Notes: generated by a model from the sequence alone, not told the origin. A DNA stretch of 64,000 nt from GCA-2748575 sp965222725 (GCA_965222725.1 OZ244969.1:558001-622000); one strand, 5' to 3'. Positions 18,526 through 28,074 are shown, counted from the first letter of the stretch. Made by a program: numbers and translations.

Positions 18526-18912
18526 TTATTCACGGGCCTTCCGCATGTAACGAACTATTGCGGCCTCGTACCTATTTAATGGCTCTTTGCCTACGGTTAG
18601 CGCCTCTGAATCTAATTTCATTTGGGCCCTTACTGAATCCTCATATAGTTCTAATTCGTCTTTTTCAAGTTGCGCCCAATACCCATCCCTATTTGGATCA
18701 ATTCTGCATTTTCTAGGGAGAGTTTCTTTAACAATTATTGACCCATTAGAGTAAAACTTATTGTCATATATACATCCATTTATCTTCCCCCGATCTATTA
18801 CAAGCTCCCAGGGAAACTCTGTTCCATTAAAACGCTTTTCACTTCCGTCTTTATCCTCAGCATATGCGGTAGCAGAAAATAGAAAAAGTAATGCGATTAT
18901 TCTTATTATCAT
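18526..18912 (-). CDS. Secreted cassette protein, DUF1496-like segment
   Basis: 128 aa from the ATG at 18912, which opens a clear signal peptide (MIIRIIALLFLFSATAYA). The stretch GCIYDNKFYSNGSIIVKE resembles the short Cys-Tyr motif of DUF1496 proteins. Closed by attC 18468; the open frame continues upstream to 18930 at the edge of the next attC. Confidence 0.65.
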   Translation of the reverse strand: MIIRIIALLFLFSATAYAEDKDGSEKRFNGTEFPWELVIDRGKINGCIYDNKFYSNGSIIVKETLPRKCRIDPNRDGYWAQLEKDELELYEDSVRAQMKLDSEALTVGKEPLNRYEAAIVRYMRKARE

Positions 18913-18964
18913 TACGTACAACCCTTTCACGTTCTAACACTTAGGTAAATTGCGCCACCAGGCG

Positions 18965-19399
18965 TCAATTTGACCTTTTTGTTAGATGATTCTGCTCGTA
19001 CATTCTAAGTGATTCCTTAAACCGCTCGCACCTTGGACCATACTCAAGAACTTCTATTTCTTTTTCTATTAGAAGCTTAGCTTGAATTGAGTCAATTTTT
19101 GCTAGAGCCAAAGCAATATCCTCAGTTCGAACAACGCTAAATTCTCTCCTTAATATATCAAGAAATACGGTCTCAAAATCCGACAACCACTCTTTCTTGT
19201 ATTTATATATCCATTCGCCCGCAGCCATTGGTGCATCGCCACCATAATCTTCATCATCTACAGCGACTTGAACAAGAAGCTCCAACAATTCTCTGTCATC
19301 TAACCTCTCTGAGAAATATCGTTCAGCATCTTTATTTGAATAGCATGTTTCGATTAACAGCTCTCTAACTTCATCAATATCGTACATACTTTCTCTCAT
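18965..19399 (-). CDS. Hypothetical helical cassette protein
   Basis: 144 aa, entirely helical in pattern, with repeated hydrophobic-acidic blocks (DDRELLELLVQVAVDDEDYGG); similar to HEAT-like or immunity-type cassette proteins in general character, but no family is assigned. The start may be the second Met (19387). Stop in attC 18935. Confidence 0.6.
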   Translation of the reverse strand: MRESMYDIDEVRELLIETCYSNKDAERYFSERLDDRELLELLVQVAVDDEDYGGDAPMAAGEWIYKYKKEWLSDFETVFLDILRREFSVVRTEDIALALAKIDSIQAKLLIEKEIEVLEYGPRCERFKESLRMYEQNHLTKRSN

Positions 19400-19457
19400 C
19401 TAACACTTAGGTAAACTGCGCCGCCAGGCGTCAGTTTGACCTGTTTGTTATGTATTT

Positions 19458-19913
19458 TTATTGAGTTACCGCAGCGCCTATTAAAGCCAATGGTATTAGC
19501 GCAAATGCTGTAACTACCATCCAAAGCCCTACCTTATCATAACCTGCGTTAATAACGGATTGTTTTGGATTTTGTGTATTGATAAAGACATCTATATCAT
19601 CACCTACCTCGAAAGCAGCTATTCGATTCTGGGCCTCAGCCTCAGATATGTAGTATTCCTTGCAGAAGGAGAAATTGTTACCTGTGTATTCGTTACCTTG
19701 AAGGTTATATTTGTAGGTTACTATAGGATAGTATTTGTTAATCCTACGATAGCTATGGATTCCTAAGCTTTTTGCAATCACTTTTGCTTTAGTCAGCGAC
19801 CATTTTTTACTCTTGTGGCCCATATAAAATTGCCTGAGAAACACATAGTAAAAAGCGACTAACAATACAGGTGTAAGAGGCAAAATAGTCCATACGTAAA
19901 ACGACTCTTTCAT
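19458..19913 (-). CDS. DUF3592-family membrane protein (paralogue 1)
   Basis: 151 aa: TM segment near 8-27, an extracytoplasmic domain with YRRINKYYPIVTYKYNLQGN and EYTGNNFSF, then a C-terminal TM segment near 128-148. This is the DUF3592 layout. A clearly homologous but diverged cassette gene sits at 53802. Stop adjoins attC 19401. Confidence 0.8.
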   Translation of the reverse strand: MKESFYVWTILPLTPVLLVAFYYVFLRQFYMGHKSKKWSLTKAKVIAKSLGIHSYRRINKYYPIVTYKYNLQGNEYTGNNFSFCKEYYISEAEAQNRIAAFEVGDDIDVFINTQNPKQSVINAGYDKVGLWMVVTAFALIPLALIGAAVTQ

Positions 19914-19936
19914 TCAGCACCTTCCCTGAGACTACA

Positions 19937-19986
19937 TAACACTTAAGTAAACTGCCCCGCCAGGGGTCAGTTTGACTTGTTTGTTA
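19937..19986 (-). repeat. attC with compensatory CCCC/GGGG inner stem
   Basis: The usual inner stem CGCC/GGCG is replaced by CCCC/GGGG here, so both sides changed together and pairing is kept. Confidence 0.92.
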
Positions 19987-20352
19987 TGGTTGCGGCGTAC
20001 GCTAGAAGCTTAAGCCACAACCATTTTTAAATTGCACTTGCCCAATATTACAGCAGTTAAAGCTAGCAAGGAACCAAAGAAAACCATTAGCGAAGATTAT
20101 GGTTAAAGCGTACCAAAACCAACTATTTAATTACGGTTAAAGCAACAGCCTGGCTTGCGAAAGCGAGGCTTACACTGAACCAGTAGAATGGGTTTTTAAA
20201 CCCTATTTGCTCCGCATCAGCGATACTTTTATAGCTAAAAAGCAACGCTGAAAACTGCCACCACACTATGTTTTTAATTTGTCTTTTATCTTTTTAGAAA
20301 GGGGCTTCAAACTTAAAGCTTACTGGTACAAGAACACAAACCCTTTGAACCA
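19987..20352 (-). other. Gene-less cassette, unique
   Basis: No credible ORF. It shares short boxes with families A and B (AAAGCGTACC near 20125 and a GTCTTTTATCTTTT run near 20281) but is otherwise unlike them. Confidence 0.6.
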
Positions 20353-20399
20353 TAACACTTGGTTAAATTGCGCCGCCATGCGTCAATTTGAACCTTTTG

Positions 20400-20957
20400 T
20401 TATGCGACTGACTCTCGTAGGACATCTCTAACCTCCATTAACGCAAAACCCAAAAGGTTTTGTCCTCTCCATAAATTGGGGTTTTCAGCTTTCTGATTAT
20501 CCACAGCCAGCCCGATACCCCATATTTTATCTACTGGGCTAGCCTCCACAAGAACTCTATTACCTGTATTGAGAAGGAATTCACTCAACTCCTGATTTTG
20601 GGAAAACTTCAATACATTACCAGATACAACAATTTGAAACCGATTCTCAACCCACTTTGATTCATCAAAACCGCGAACTTCACGTCCAAGAGACTTTGCT
20701 TCACCTGGGTTAGTGGCCTTGATTATTTTTTGATAGGTTTCATTATCACCAAATAGTTTGGCTTTCTCAGCCATCATATAATGTTCAGCAGTCATGTACT
20801 CAATACCACTCTCACTAAAAGTGGATTCATACCACTGACTAAAGCAGGATTTAGATACAGCACTACCTTTTTCTTGATGACCCCAAAAGAATACATACTT
20901 AACTTTATTGCCTTTGTTCACGTATTCCTGAAGCTCTTCTTTAGATCTAATTTTCAA
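20400..20957 (-). CDS. NADAR domain protein (YbiA-like)
   Basis: 185 aa. Family motifs: VFFWGHQ near the start, CFSQWYES, YMTAEHYMMAEKAKLFGD, NPGEAKSLGREVRGFDESKW, and DKIWGIGLA with NLWRGQNLLGFALMEVRD at the end. NADAR proteins are N-glycosidases; known members act on riboflavin-pathway intermediates or remove ADP-ribose from DNA or protein, and some appear in phage-defence settings. Closed by attC 20353. Confidence 0.93.
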   Translation of the reverse strand: MKIRSKEELQEYVNKGNKVKYVFFWGHQEKGSAVSKSCFSQWYESTFSESGIEYMTAEHYMMAEKAKLFGDNETYQKIIKATNPGEAKSLGREVRGFDESKWVENRFQIVVSGNVLKFSQNQELSEFLLNTGNRVLVEASPVDKIWGIGLAVDNQKAENPNLWRGQNLLGFALMEVRDVLRESVA

Positions 20958-21034
20958 ACTTCAAATCCTGATTTTTGAATCGCATAACACTGAGGTAGCC
21001 TGCGCCGCCAGGCGTCAGGCTGACCTGATTGTTA

Positions 21035-21348
21035 TGTTGCCCAGGCGTTCTGCCCAACCCACAATTGGCTTGAACAAAGTTTTTTAAAAAGGAACCCACC
21101 AACCGAGCAGCACACCACAAACTTTACAATACCTGACCAATGTTGGGAACGAAAAAGGCGTACCCAGACCAACGAAGACACCGAGGGAACAGCAGTACAA
21201 CCCACTTCCACAGCACCTGACCAGAAGAGAAATGTCTTTTTTACTTCCTGTTGCTCAGTGAACTGCCCCAAGCCCCAACGACACACCCAAAGAGTTCATT
21301 GTCTTTGTTTTTAAAAGAGCGCGGCAGCGCCCTTTTAGAACGCTCCCA
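21035..21348 (-). other. Gene-less cassette, family B
   Basis: Begins TTGCCCAGGCGTTCTGCCCAA as in other B copies. A hairpin with arms AAAAG-GCGC and loop GGCA lies at 21313-21336. Frames open here are not conserved in other copies. Its attC (20985) is of the GAGGTAGCC type. Confidence 0.8.
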
Positions 21349-21398
21349 TAACACTAAACTAACCTGCGCCGCCAGGCGTCAGGTTGAGTGATTTGTTA

Positions 21399-21672
21399 GG
21401 GCAAGAATGCCAGATATTACCACCCAACACCACTACCGCACCAACCCAAGGTTTTTATGTTTTTACCAAAGCCACGAAGCCCATAAACCGACAGCTACCG
21501 AATGGTACTTAAAGACGCAAAGAGAGGAAGCAAAGGACTGTTTTTAAACCCCAAAGCGTACTCGCACTAACTTGCTTAAATGTAGCGCTCTCAGGCTACC
21601 TTTTTTTGAACTAACTTAAGAACTCATTCTGTTTTTAATCTTTTGTCTTTTTAATCCCGCCAACGGGTGCCC
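21399..21672 (-). other. Gene-less cassette, family A' (copy 1)
   Basis: Nearly identical to 42476-42749 and related to 43677-43949. Contains GCGTACTCGCAC, an ATCTTTTGTCTTTTT-type box and a small CCCG/CGGG hairpin next to the right-hand attC. No conserved ORF. Confidence 0.8.
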
Positions 21673-21735
21673 TAACACTTGGGTAACCTGCGCCGCCAGG
21701 CGTCAGGTTGACACTTTTGTTATGTCAATTTACAC

Positions 21736-22038
21736 CTATTTCTTTGGCCTTCTTTTGCCACTAACTGACATGCCGAAGGCGACACCAGAGGAAATTACTG
21801 TACCATTCAAAAACCATGAAAGGTATACCCGCCAAAATTCGTTTTGAAGTAGAACACCCGATTCGATTACTTGGTTGAGCACTTTCTCACTATATGGAAA
21901 ATACCCAAAATAATTAAATGCAATAATTGAAACAAGACAAATAGCGGCATATACGGCCCAATGCTTTATGAAGATTCTAACTACCCATGGTACAGCACAC
22001 CCTAAAGCAACAGCCATATAAATATAGTTACTGTACAT
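21736..22038 (-). CDS. Cassette membrane protein, three TM
   Basis: 100 aa with hydrophobic segments near 5-22, 28-45 and 70-90 and a basic tail (SGKRRPKK). No family. Closed by attC 21673. Confidence 0.62.
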   Translation of the reverse strand: MYSNYIYMAVALGCAVPWVVRIFIKHWAVYAAICLVSIIAFNYFGYFPYSEKVLNQVIESGVLLQNEFWRVYLSWFLNGTVISSGVAFGMSVSGKRRPKK

Positions 22039-22163
22039 AATCCGTTTTTTCTAATGCCATCAAAATAACCTTCTCCGATTTAGATGCTAATTGCACCGCA
22101 GACATAACACTTGGTTAAACTGCGCCGCCAGGCGTCAGTTTGAACCTTTTGTTAAATATTTGG

Positions 22164-22532
22164 CTACGCATTCTTGACGCTTACCAGAAGTGAAGAGAAA
22201 CCCAACTCCTTTTCTATATCATCAAGATTTGGAACGTTTTTAATAGAAGTGTTTTTCACTTCCTTGTAAGCTATCCCATCCTTCAAATAACAAAGAAGGA
22301 TATTTCTTTCTTTATCATCAGTACTTACCTTCGTAACAGGAAATATCTTCTGAAGTTTTATTCCTAGCTCCATGGCCTTATTTTCATAGATTCTATCTAG
22401 ATTGAACCATTTTTTTAAAAAGGGGTTTTCCAAAGTAACTCTATTAGACCCATTGAGTGCGGCTAATTTCAGCATATATAGCGCCAACACCCCTTCATCG
22501 TTTACATTTCTAATCCTATCTGGAAGAAACAC
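22164..22532 (-). CDS. Hypothetical cassette protein (duplicated at 47548)
   Basis: 122 aa, GTG start with GGAGGG seven nt upstream. Soluble, mixed alpha/beta; no family. A second copy at 47548-47916 differs by one residue (Val/Ile near 9). Closed by attC 22105. Confidence 0.72.
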   Translation of the reverse strand: MFLPDRIRNVNDEGVLALYMLKLAALNGSNRVTLENPFLKKWFNLDRIYENKAMELGIKLQKIFPVTKVSTDDKERNILLCYLKDGIAYKEVKNTSIKNVPNLDDIEKELGFSSLLVSVKNA

Positions 22533-22606
22533 TGTAAACCCTCCCTATTTAACACTTGGGTAACCTGCGCCGCCAGGCGTCAGGTTGACACTTTTGTTAT
22601 ACATAG

Positions 22607-22996
22607 CTAATCAAATACTATACCTGGATTCATTTGAGCGGGCGAAAGCCAATTGATACCATATTTTTGATTAAGTATTCTTTTCTTTTCAGCCCATAAC
22701 ACATGACAACCACCTCTAAGTCCCATGAATTCCATTTCGGACTCCTTGAGTTTTTCTCTTCTTTCTTTTTTCCATCCATCTAAGTAACTTTTTGCTTCGC
22801 GATCAACTTTTTCAAATATCTCTGATAATTCCGGATCTAGTTCTTGCGGGTCAATAAAGTATCGATGTTTACCGTCTTTGTAGAATTCGACATAGCGCTC
22901 AGCTAATTCTGGCTTCACAGATTCAATAACCCTCTTGCACTCAGCTATGGGCTGACCTGTATATTTTCTTAATTCTCTAACAAGTTCAATTTCCAT
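22607..22996 (-). CDS. Hypothetical cassette protein with EF-Ts-like N-terminal helix pair
   Basis: 129 aa. LVRELRKYTGQPIAECKRVI at the N-terminus looks like the UBA-like EF-Ts/ribosome-associated motif (VKELRERTG...CKKAL). The rest is helical and highly charged. The frame is open to 23029. Similarity is by eye only. Closed by attC 22550. Confidence 0.6.
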   Translation of the reverse strand: MEIELVRELRKYTGQPIAECKRVIESVKPELAERYVEFYKDGKHRYFIDPQELDPELSEIFEKVDREAKSYLDGWKKERREKLKESEMEFMGLRGGCHVLWAEKKRILNQKYGINWLSPAQMNPGIVFD

Positions 22997-23083
22997 GATT
23001 TCAGATAATCTATGCCACATGCCAAACAATGTATAACACTTAGGTAGCCTGCGCCGCCAGGCGTCAGGCTGACCTGATTGTTA

Positions 23084-23360
23084 GAGCAAGCCCCATACAC
23101 TGAGCCACCTAACCCCAACAACCTACCAAATTAACTGTTTTTTCTCTTTTCTTTGGGCCACGAAGAACAAAACGCGACCGACACTTGAAGGCACGCAGAA
23201 TAGGAATAATAAGAAGCGAAGGCCCCCTGTTTTTTACCATATGCGTACCCGAACTAACCAGCTCAATTTACCTGATCTGAATAGCGCTGTTTAAAACCAG
23301 CTTAAAAACCCATACGCTTTTGGTCTTTTGTCTTTTAACGGGCTTTTGCCCTGTGTGCTC
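23084..23360 (-). other. Gene-less cassette, family A
   Basis: Carries the A-family boxes: CCAACAACCTACCAAA, TTTTTTCTCTTTTC, GCGTACCCG and TTTTGGTCTTTTGTCTTTT beside a GGGC/GCCC hairpin at the right end. No ORF shared with other copies. Confidence 0.8.
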
Positions 23361-23461
23361 TAACACTTGGATAACCTGCGCCGCCAGGCGTCAGGTTGAT
23401 ACTTTTGTTAGGGCCATTAGCTCACTGCGCCATTACATAAGCGCGATGTGTATATCTTTCA

Positions 23462-23728
23462 TCATTCTTTTGGCTTTACCCTATATAAATCATAAATAAA
23501 AGCCATTGCAACTAACCAAGAAGGAATCCAAAGCACTTTACACCAGTATAAACCGATACCGAGGAGACCTACTATGTTGTAACCATAGACAAAGCAGCTT
23601 TTAATGTTTTTTAGGTCGCCTTGGCAATCGAAGTAACCATATGACCAATCTGCCGCCAGAGATCCACCAGGAGGAAATAGTATTAGAAAGGTCACCAGAA
23701 TCTTTATGCAAAACGATTTTCTAAACAT
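23462..23728 (-). CDS. Small secreted or membrane cassette protein
   Basis: 88 aa: signal-like MFRKSFCIKILVTFLILF, a Cys-containing loop (YFDCQGDLKNIKSCF), then one or two TM segments. No family. Closed by attC 23361. Confidence 0.58.
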   Translation of the reverse strand: MFRKSFCIKILVTFLILFPPGGSLAADWSYGYFDCQGDLKNIKSCFVYGYNIVGLLGIGLYWCKVLWIPSWLVAMAFIYDLYRVKPKE

Positions 23729-23913
23729 GTATTTCAACCGCAAGCCCTAACACTTAAGTAAAATGCGCCGCCAGGCGTCATTTTGACTTTTTTGTTATGT
23801 TACTGCCCCATATGATGCAACAACACTTGTAATTTCACCTTCATTGTTGAATTCAAAGCTCTCAGCAGTGAAGCGGTAATCCTCCCATTTTTAACTGCAG
23901 TCAAAAGTAGAGG

Positions 23914-24729
23914 TTATGCCACCATCAAAGGAGGTCGCCCACCATTAGCCTTATGTGGCCGTTCATGATTGTAAAACCATAGCCACTGGGTTGCATAGTC
24001 CTGAACCTCATCTAATGAGTCGAATAGGTGCTTGCTGACCCAGCTGTATCTTATTGTTCGGTTGTGACGTTCAATATAGGCATTCTGTTGCGGCTTACCG
24101 GGCTGGATATAGTCAATCCGTATGTTGCGGCGCTGCGCCCAGGCAATGAACTCATGACTGATAAACTCAGGCCCGTTATCACAGCGAATCGCCACCGGTT
24201 TGCTACGCCATTCAAGAAGCTGTTCAAGAACCCTGAGGACCCTCATCGCAGGCAGGGAAAAACCTGCTTCTATGGCTAACCCTTCGCGGCGATAGTCATC
24301 TATCACGTTAAGAAGGCGGAAGGTTCGCCCATCGGATAGCTGATCGTGCATAAAGTCCAGCGACCAGACCTGGTCTGGTTTTATAGGCTCTTTTAGCGGC
24401 TCCGGCACGCCCCGTTTCAAGCGTCTGCGAGGCTTGATTCGAAGGTTCAGTGACAGCTCACAGTAGATTCGATAAACGCGCTTGTGGTTCCAGCCATAGC
24501 CTTTCACATTTCTTAAATACGCAAAACACTGGCCGAACCCCCAGTCATTTTGATATTCGGTCAGATCAATGAGCCATTCAGCGATCTCGGCATTTTCGTC
24601 CGACAGCCTGGCCTGGTAGCGATAGCAGGTCTGGCTGATGCCGTAGGCGTCACAGGCTAAACGGATACTTATGTTGCGGTTGGCGACTGCCTCTAGCGCC
24701 ATCTCCCGACGGTGAGACGGCTTTACCAC
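23914..24729 (-). CDS. IS3-family transposase OrfB
   Basis: 271 aa integrase core: DQVWSLDFMHDQLSDGRTF (D), IRCDNGPEFISHEFIAWA (D) and QPGKPQQNAYIERHNRTIR (E), the DDE arrangement. Overlaps OrfA by 7 bp, as expected for a frameshifted OrfAB fusion. Confidence 0.93.
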   Translation of the reverse strand: MVKPSHRREMALEAVANRNISIRLACDAYGISQTCYRYQARLSDENAEIAEWLIDLTEYQNDWGFGQCFAYLRNVKGYGWNHKRVYRIYCELSLNLRIKPRRRLKRGVPEPLKEPIKPDQVWSLDFMHDQLSDGRTFRLLNVIDDYRREGLAIEAGFSLPAMRVLRVLEQLLEWRSKPVAIRCDNGPEFISHEFIAWAQRRNIRIDYIQPGKPQQNAYIERHNRTIRYSWVSKHLFDSLDEVQDYATQWLWFYNHERPHKANGGRPPLMVA

Positions 24730-24989
24730 TTTTTTTCAAGGGCCTCTTTCCTTAGCTCAGATTTGAGGCGCTCTTCCGCATACATCTTCTTGAGGCGTCG
24801 ATTCTCGTCCTCCAGTTCCTTGAGACGGGCCATCATAGAGGCGTCCATACCGCCGTATTTAGCGCGCCACTTGTAGAAAGTGGCGGCGCTCATGCCATGC
24901 TCCCGGCACAGCTCAGGAACCGGCGTACCGGCTTCGGCCTGCTTGAGAATCGACATTATCTGGCTGTCTGTGTAACGTGATTTTTTCAT
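24723..24989 (-). CDS. IS3-family transposase OrfA
   Basis: 88 aa: helix-turn-helix (YTDSQIMSILKQAEAGTPV, then ELCREHGMSAATFYKW) and a leucine-zipper-like tail (LKELEDENRRLKKMYAEE). This form is typical of the IS407/IS511 side of IS3. Confidence 0.92.
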   Translation of the reverse strand: MKKSRYTDSQIMSILKQAEAGTPVPELCREHGMSAATFYKWRAKYGGMDASMMARLKELEDENRRLKKMYAEERLKSELRKEALEKKW

Positions 24990-25412
24990 TGCAGAATCTC
25001 CTGCGTCTAGATTACGAGAAAATTCTACTTTTGGCTCCTGTTAATTTTCGGGAGGATTACCAAGCCACCTAAAGGATTTTTGTAATAGAGAACCACATTG
25101 TTAACGCCTTCCAACACATTAACAAGCTCGAACTCTAAATTTGGATATTTTTTTAACCCGACCGAGAAGTACTCTTTGAGCTTTGACTTAGTGCTAATAA
25201 CCCCTGATGGATCATTTAGTAATTTTTGTATGATCGGTGATTTAAACTCAATGCTCTCAGCATAGTGAGAAATGATTGAATCCAAATTATGTGAATTCCA
25301 AGAATCAATCCAGCTTTTAGCAAAATCCATGCTATTCATTACTTAACTCCATTTCAAAAACATAACACTTGGGTAACCTGCGCCGCCAGGCGTCAGGTTG
25401 AACCGATTGTTA

Positions 25413-25690
25413 GAGCAAGAACCACACGCTGAACCACCTAACCCCAACAACCTACCAAAATTACTGTTTTTTGTCTTTTCTCAAAGCTACGGAGCCCTTA
25501 ACCGACATAGCTACAGAATGGTTAGCAGGATAACAAAGAGAAAAAGCGAAGCCCCTTTGTTTTTACCCCAAATGCGTACCCGCACTAACTAGCTGTTGGA
25601 CGCAGCTCAATGAGCCCTTTATTCAACCAGCTTAAGAACCCAAACGGTTTTGGTCTTTTGTCTTTAAAGGGTTTTGCCCTTTGGGTGCTC
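25413..25690 (-). other. Gene-less cassette, family A
   Basis: Family A boxes present; AAAGGG/CCCTTT hairpin at 25666-25682 next to TTTTGGTCTTTTGTC. Open frames in it are not shared by other copies. Confidence 0.8.
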
Positions 25691-25770
25691 TAACACTTGG
25701 ATAACCTGCGCCGCCAGGCGTCAGGTTGATACTTTTGTTAGGCGATTGCCCGCAATATTTGCCTGCATTT

Positions 25771-26055
25771 TTATGCCAATACCTTAAACAGACCAGGCAT
25801 TGACTCAGGCCCATAAGTAACAGTACCAACTGGGACTTTATTACTCGTAGCCTCTATTACCCTTGATGTCCAAACAGGGCCAAATGCACCACACAGTTCA
25901 ATTATTTGAATCCCTTCTTCTACCATCTTTTGGGCCACATCAGGAGCCTCTTTGGGACTTTTGATACCTACCACCTTCATTTTAAAGTTTTCTGTACCTT
26001 GCTCCTGCTCAAAGCTATCGCCAACAACTATAAAACCAAATCTTTCCAATGCCAT
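25771..26055 (-). CDS. DUF6506-family protein
   Basis: 94 aa: MALERFGFIVVG start, IKSPKEAPDVAQKMVEEGIQ, then IELCGAFGPVWTSRVIEAT and VPVGTVTYG. This matches the small DUF6506 family; role unknown. Closed by attC 25691. Confidence 0.75.
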   Translation of the reverse strand: MALERFGFIVVGDSFEQEQGTENFKMKVVGIKSPKEAPDVAQKMVEEGIQIIELCGAFGPVWTSRVIEATSNKVPVGTVTYGPESMPGLFKVLA

Positions 26056-26175
26056 TTCCTAACTTCCTTTTAGTAATGCTTTCCGTAGAAAACCGAATTT
26101 TAGCTAGCCTAACACTTAAGTAAAATGCGCCGCCAGGCGTCATTTTGACTTTTTTGTTAGAATATTTTTACGCAC

Positions 26176-26556
26176 TTACTCTGGAATTGCATATACAGTT
26201 ATTGCTATTTCAGCGTTTATCTTTGAAAGGCGCTGTACCAACTTAGGAGAAATTGTACTTCTTACCTGTCGAGGTTCGTGGCCACCTTGATATCCGATAT
26301 CAAACACTATTCTGGAGCAATTCATAAATTCTTTTCTGGCTTCACTGGAAACAGAATCTAATATGTCTAAATAGTTATTAAGCAAATACTCAGGCGATCC
26401 AACATCACCGGCAAGCTCACACGAGATATGATGAACGATATCTTCAACATCATTACGAGTAAAAATAACCTTATCTTCTATTTCGCTTACCAACAGATTC
26501 AGACCATAATTTGATTCTAAATCCATATCTATATTAAGAAATTCAACCTCTTCCAT
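26176..26556 (-). CDS. DUF4279-family cassette protein
   Basis: 126 aa. LNIDMDLESNYGLNLLVSEI near the start and the C-terminal FDIGYQGGHEPRQVRSTISP followed by INAEIAITVYAIP match the DUF4279 pattern, a family often seen among small neighbour or immunity-type genes. Closed by attC 26110. Confidence 0.75.
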   Translation of the reverse strand: MEEVEFLNIDMDLESNYGLNLLVSEIEDKVIFTRNDVEDIVHHISCELAGDVGSPEYLLNNYLDILDSVSSEARKEFMNCSRIVFDIGYQGGHEPRQVRSTISPKLVQRLSKINAEIAITVYAIPE

Positions 26557-26621
26557 GACACCACCAAATTCTAACACTTGAGTAACTTGCGCCGCCAGGC
26601 GTCAAGTTGACGCTTTTGTTA

Positions 26622-26960
26622 AATGAATTGGCGGCACTTAACACTATGAGCTGAGGTAACGTGAAATACCCATACCCGCCAATACATAGACAACCCAAAC
26701 AATACACGTTAAAGCGTTCGCTCAAAACTCTTTGATTGCACCCCTAACCAAACACCGAAGCTACCAACATTCATACTCGCACACTTAAAAACCCTATGCA
26801 GCAACTGAAGAAAAACAAGCCTATTGCCCTGCAATATCTGGCTATTTACTTGCTCCCTCTACAACGCACTGCCCAACGTCATTCCTGGCACACAGTGGCC
26901 CCTGCGATTTTTCATGCGACACCAAACTCAACGGCCACTGCACTAAAGCTGCTACACATT
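26622..26960 (-). other. Gene-less cassette, family C
   Basis: Starts ATTGGCGGCACTTAACACTA; contains CGTGAAATACCCATACCCGC and a CACACAGTGGCCCCTGC block. No shared ORF. Confidence 0.8.
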
Positions 26961-27010
26961 TAACACTTAGGTAACCTGCGCCGCCAGGCGTCAGGTTGAA
27001 CTGATTGTTA

Positions 27011-27285
27011 GAGCAAGAACCCTACATTGAGCCCGTTTACCCCAACAACCTACCAAATATATTGGTTTTTGTCTTTTCTCTGCGCTACGAAGATGCGAAC
27101 CTGATAGCTACAGAATGGTACGCAGAATATCAAAGAGAACAAGCGAAGGCCGCTGGTTTTATCTGATAGCGCACCCGCACTGACCAGCTGCAAACCGCAG
27201 CTCTTTAAACACTCGACCCAACCCAATTAAAAACTCAAACGGTTTTTATCTTTTGTATTTAAAGGGTTTTGCCCTTTGGGTGCTC
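27011..27285 (-). other. Gene-less cassette, family A
   Basis: Family A boxes; the GCGTACCCG box is changed to GCGCACCCG. AAAGGG/CCCTTT hairpin near the right attC. Confidence 0.78.
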
Positions 27286-27337
27286 TAACACTTGAGTAAC
27301 TTGCGCCGCCAGGCGTCAGGTTGACACTTTTGTTAGG

Positions 27338-27733
27338 CTAATCCCTTTTACACAACCTAAATTCATTACTGTGACCATAGCATATTGCTAATTTTCCAGC
27401 GTAAATAGATATTACACACTCACATTCCGCCTCATCTCCAAGCAATGCGTTTTGCAGAGTAGTTTTGTATGGCCCTTTAGATGCCAAAGCACCATGCCCG
27501 ATTGGGTACACTACAACTTGCTTTTCCAGGAATTCATTTAGACCTGCGCTAACTATTTGTTCATAAATAGACGTGTTCCAATCGGCAAGCTCAGCTTCAA
27601 CGCAGTCATATGCAGAGAGCTTATCCCATCTAATATTTGAAGTAGATAAAATGGTCTCCCACCTGTGCCTTTTATCTTTTCTTACAAACCGCTCTGTGAA
27701 AAGATTGATATGCTCTTCAAACTCAACTTGCAT
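27338..27733 (-). CDS. Hypothetical cassette protein
   Basis: 131 aa from ATG 27733 (open to 27745). Soluble; the C-terminus has paired Cys (ECECVISIYAGKLAICYGH). No family. Closed by attC 27286. Confidence 0.62.
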   Translation of the reverse strand: MQVEFEEHINLFTERFVRKDKRHRWETILSTSNIRWDKLSAYDCVEAELADWNTSIYEQIVSAGLNEFLEKQVVVYPIGHGALASKGPYKTTLQNALLGDEAECECVISIYAGKLAICYGHSNEFRLCKRD

Positions 27734-27813
27734 ACTCACGCTCACGCCAGCAGCCTAACACTTGGGTAACCTGCGCCGCCAGGCGTCAGGTTGACACTTT
27801 TGTTATGTGATTA

Positions 27814-28074
27814 TTACTTTTTCAAAACCTCTTTGATGACCTTTGAGGCTATTTTCATATAGAAGCTAGGAACTAAATAGATGATTAGGAACGAAAAGAC
27901 AACAAGCCCCCATTTAATCTGGTCGTTTAACCAATCTGACCAATCACCTATTGTGAATAGAATTAGTGGTGCAAAGGTTACTGAAACCCCAGTAAATGCG
28001 GCTATGATGTAAAATACTGGGGATTTAATTACCCTTAGGGTGGATTCATCAATATCAATCGTTACCTTTGCCAT
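27814..28074 (-). CDS. Two-TM cassette protein
   Basis: 86 aa from ATG 28074, which has GGAG seven nt upstream; the longer frame to 28179 begins in the attC. MAKVTIDIDESTLRVIKS, then TM segments near 20-40 and 54-72, and a basic tail. Closed by attC 27756. Confidence 0.6.
   Translation of the reverse strand: MAKVTIDIDESTLRVIKSPVFYIIAAFTGVSVTFAPLILFTIGDWSDWLNDQIKWGLVVFSFLIIYLVPSFYMKIASKVIKEVLKK

Larger units (their letters stand above)
23875..25061 (-). mobile_element. IS3-family insertion sequence (1187 bp), AAGC target duplication
   Basis: Terminal inverted repeats start GGTAATCCTCCC and share CAAAAGTAGA about 25 nt in. The 4-bp duplications AAGC lie at 23871-23874 and 25062-25065. Precise excision restores the SnoaL reading frame, which fixes both ends. 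It encodes OrfA and OrfB on the minus strand. Confidence 0.93.
23795..25339 (-). pseudogene. SnoaL/NTF2-like cassette gene interrupted by IS3
   Basis: N-terminal part 25339-25062 encodes ...LYYKNPLGG. Removing the IS at 23875-25061 and one AAGC duplication joins it in frame to FTAESFEFNNEGEITSVVAS and a stop at 23795. The restored 117-aa protein has the NTF2-like pattern: WIDSWNSHNLDSIISHYAES, then a beta-sheet half ending GEITSVVASYGA. Function unknown (SnoaL-like enzymes or binding proteins). Closed by attC 23748. Confidence 0.88.

Noticed and set aside
23895..25040. IS3 limits set by the inner repeat with a TTAA duplication
   Set aside because: These limits leave the flanking gene out of frame; the outer limits with AAGC restore it.
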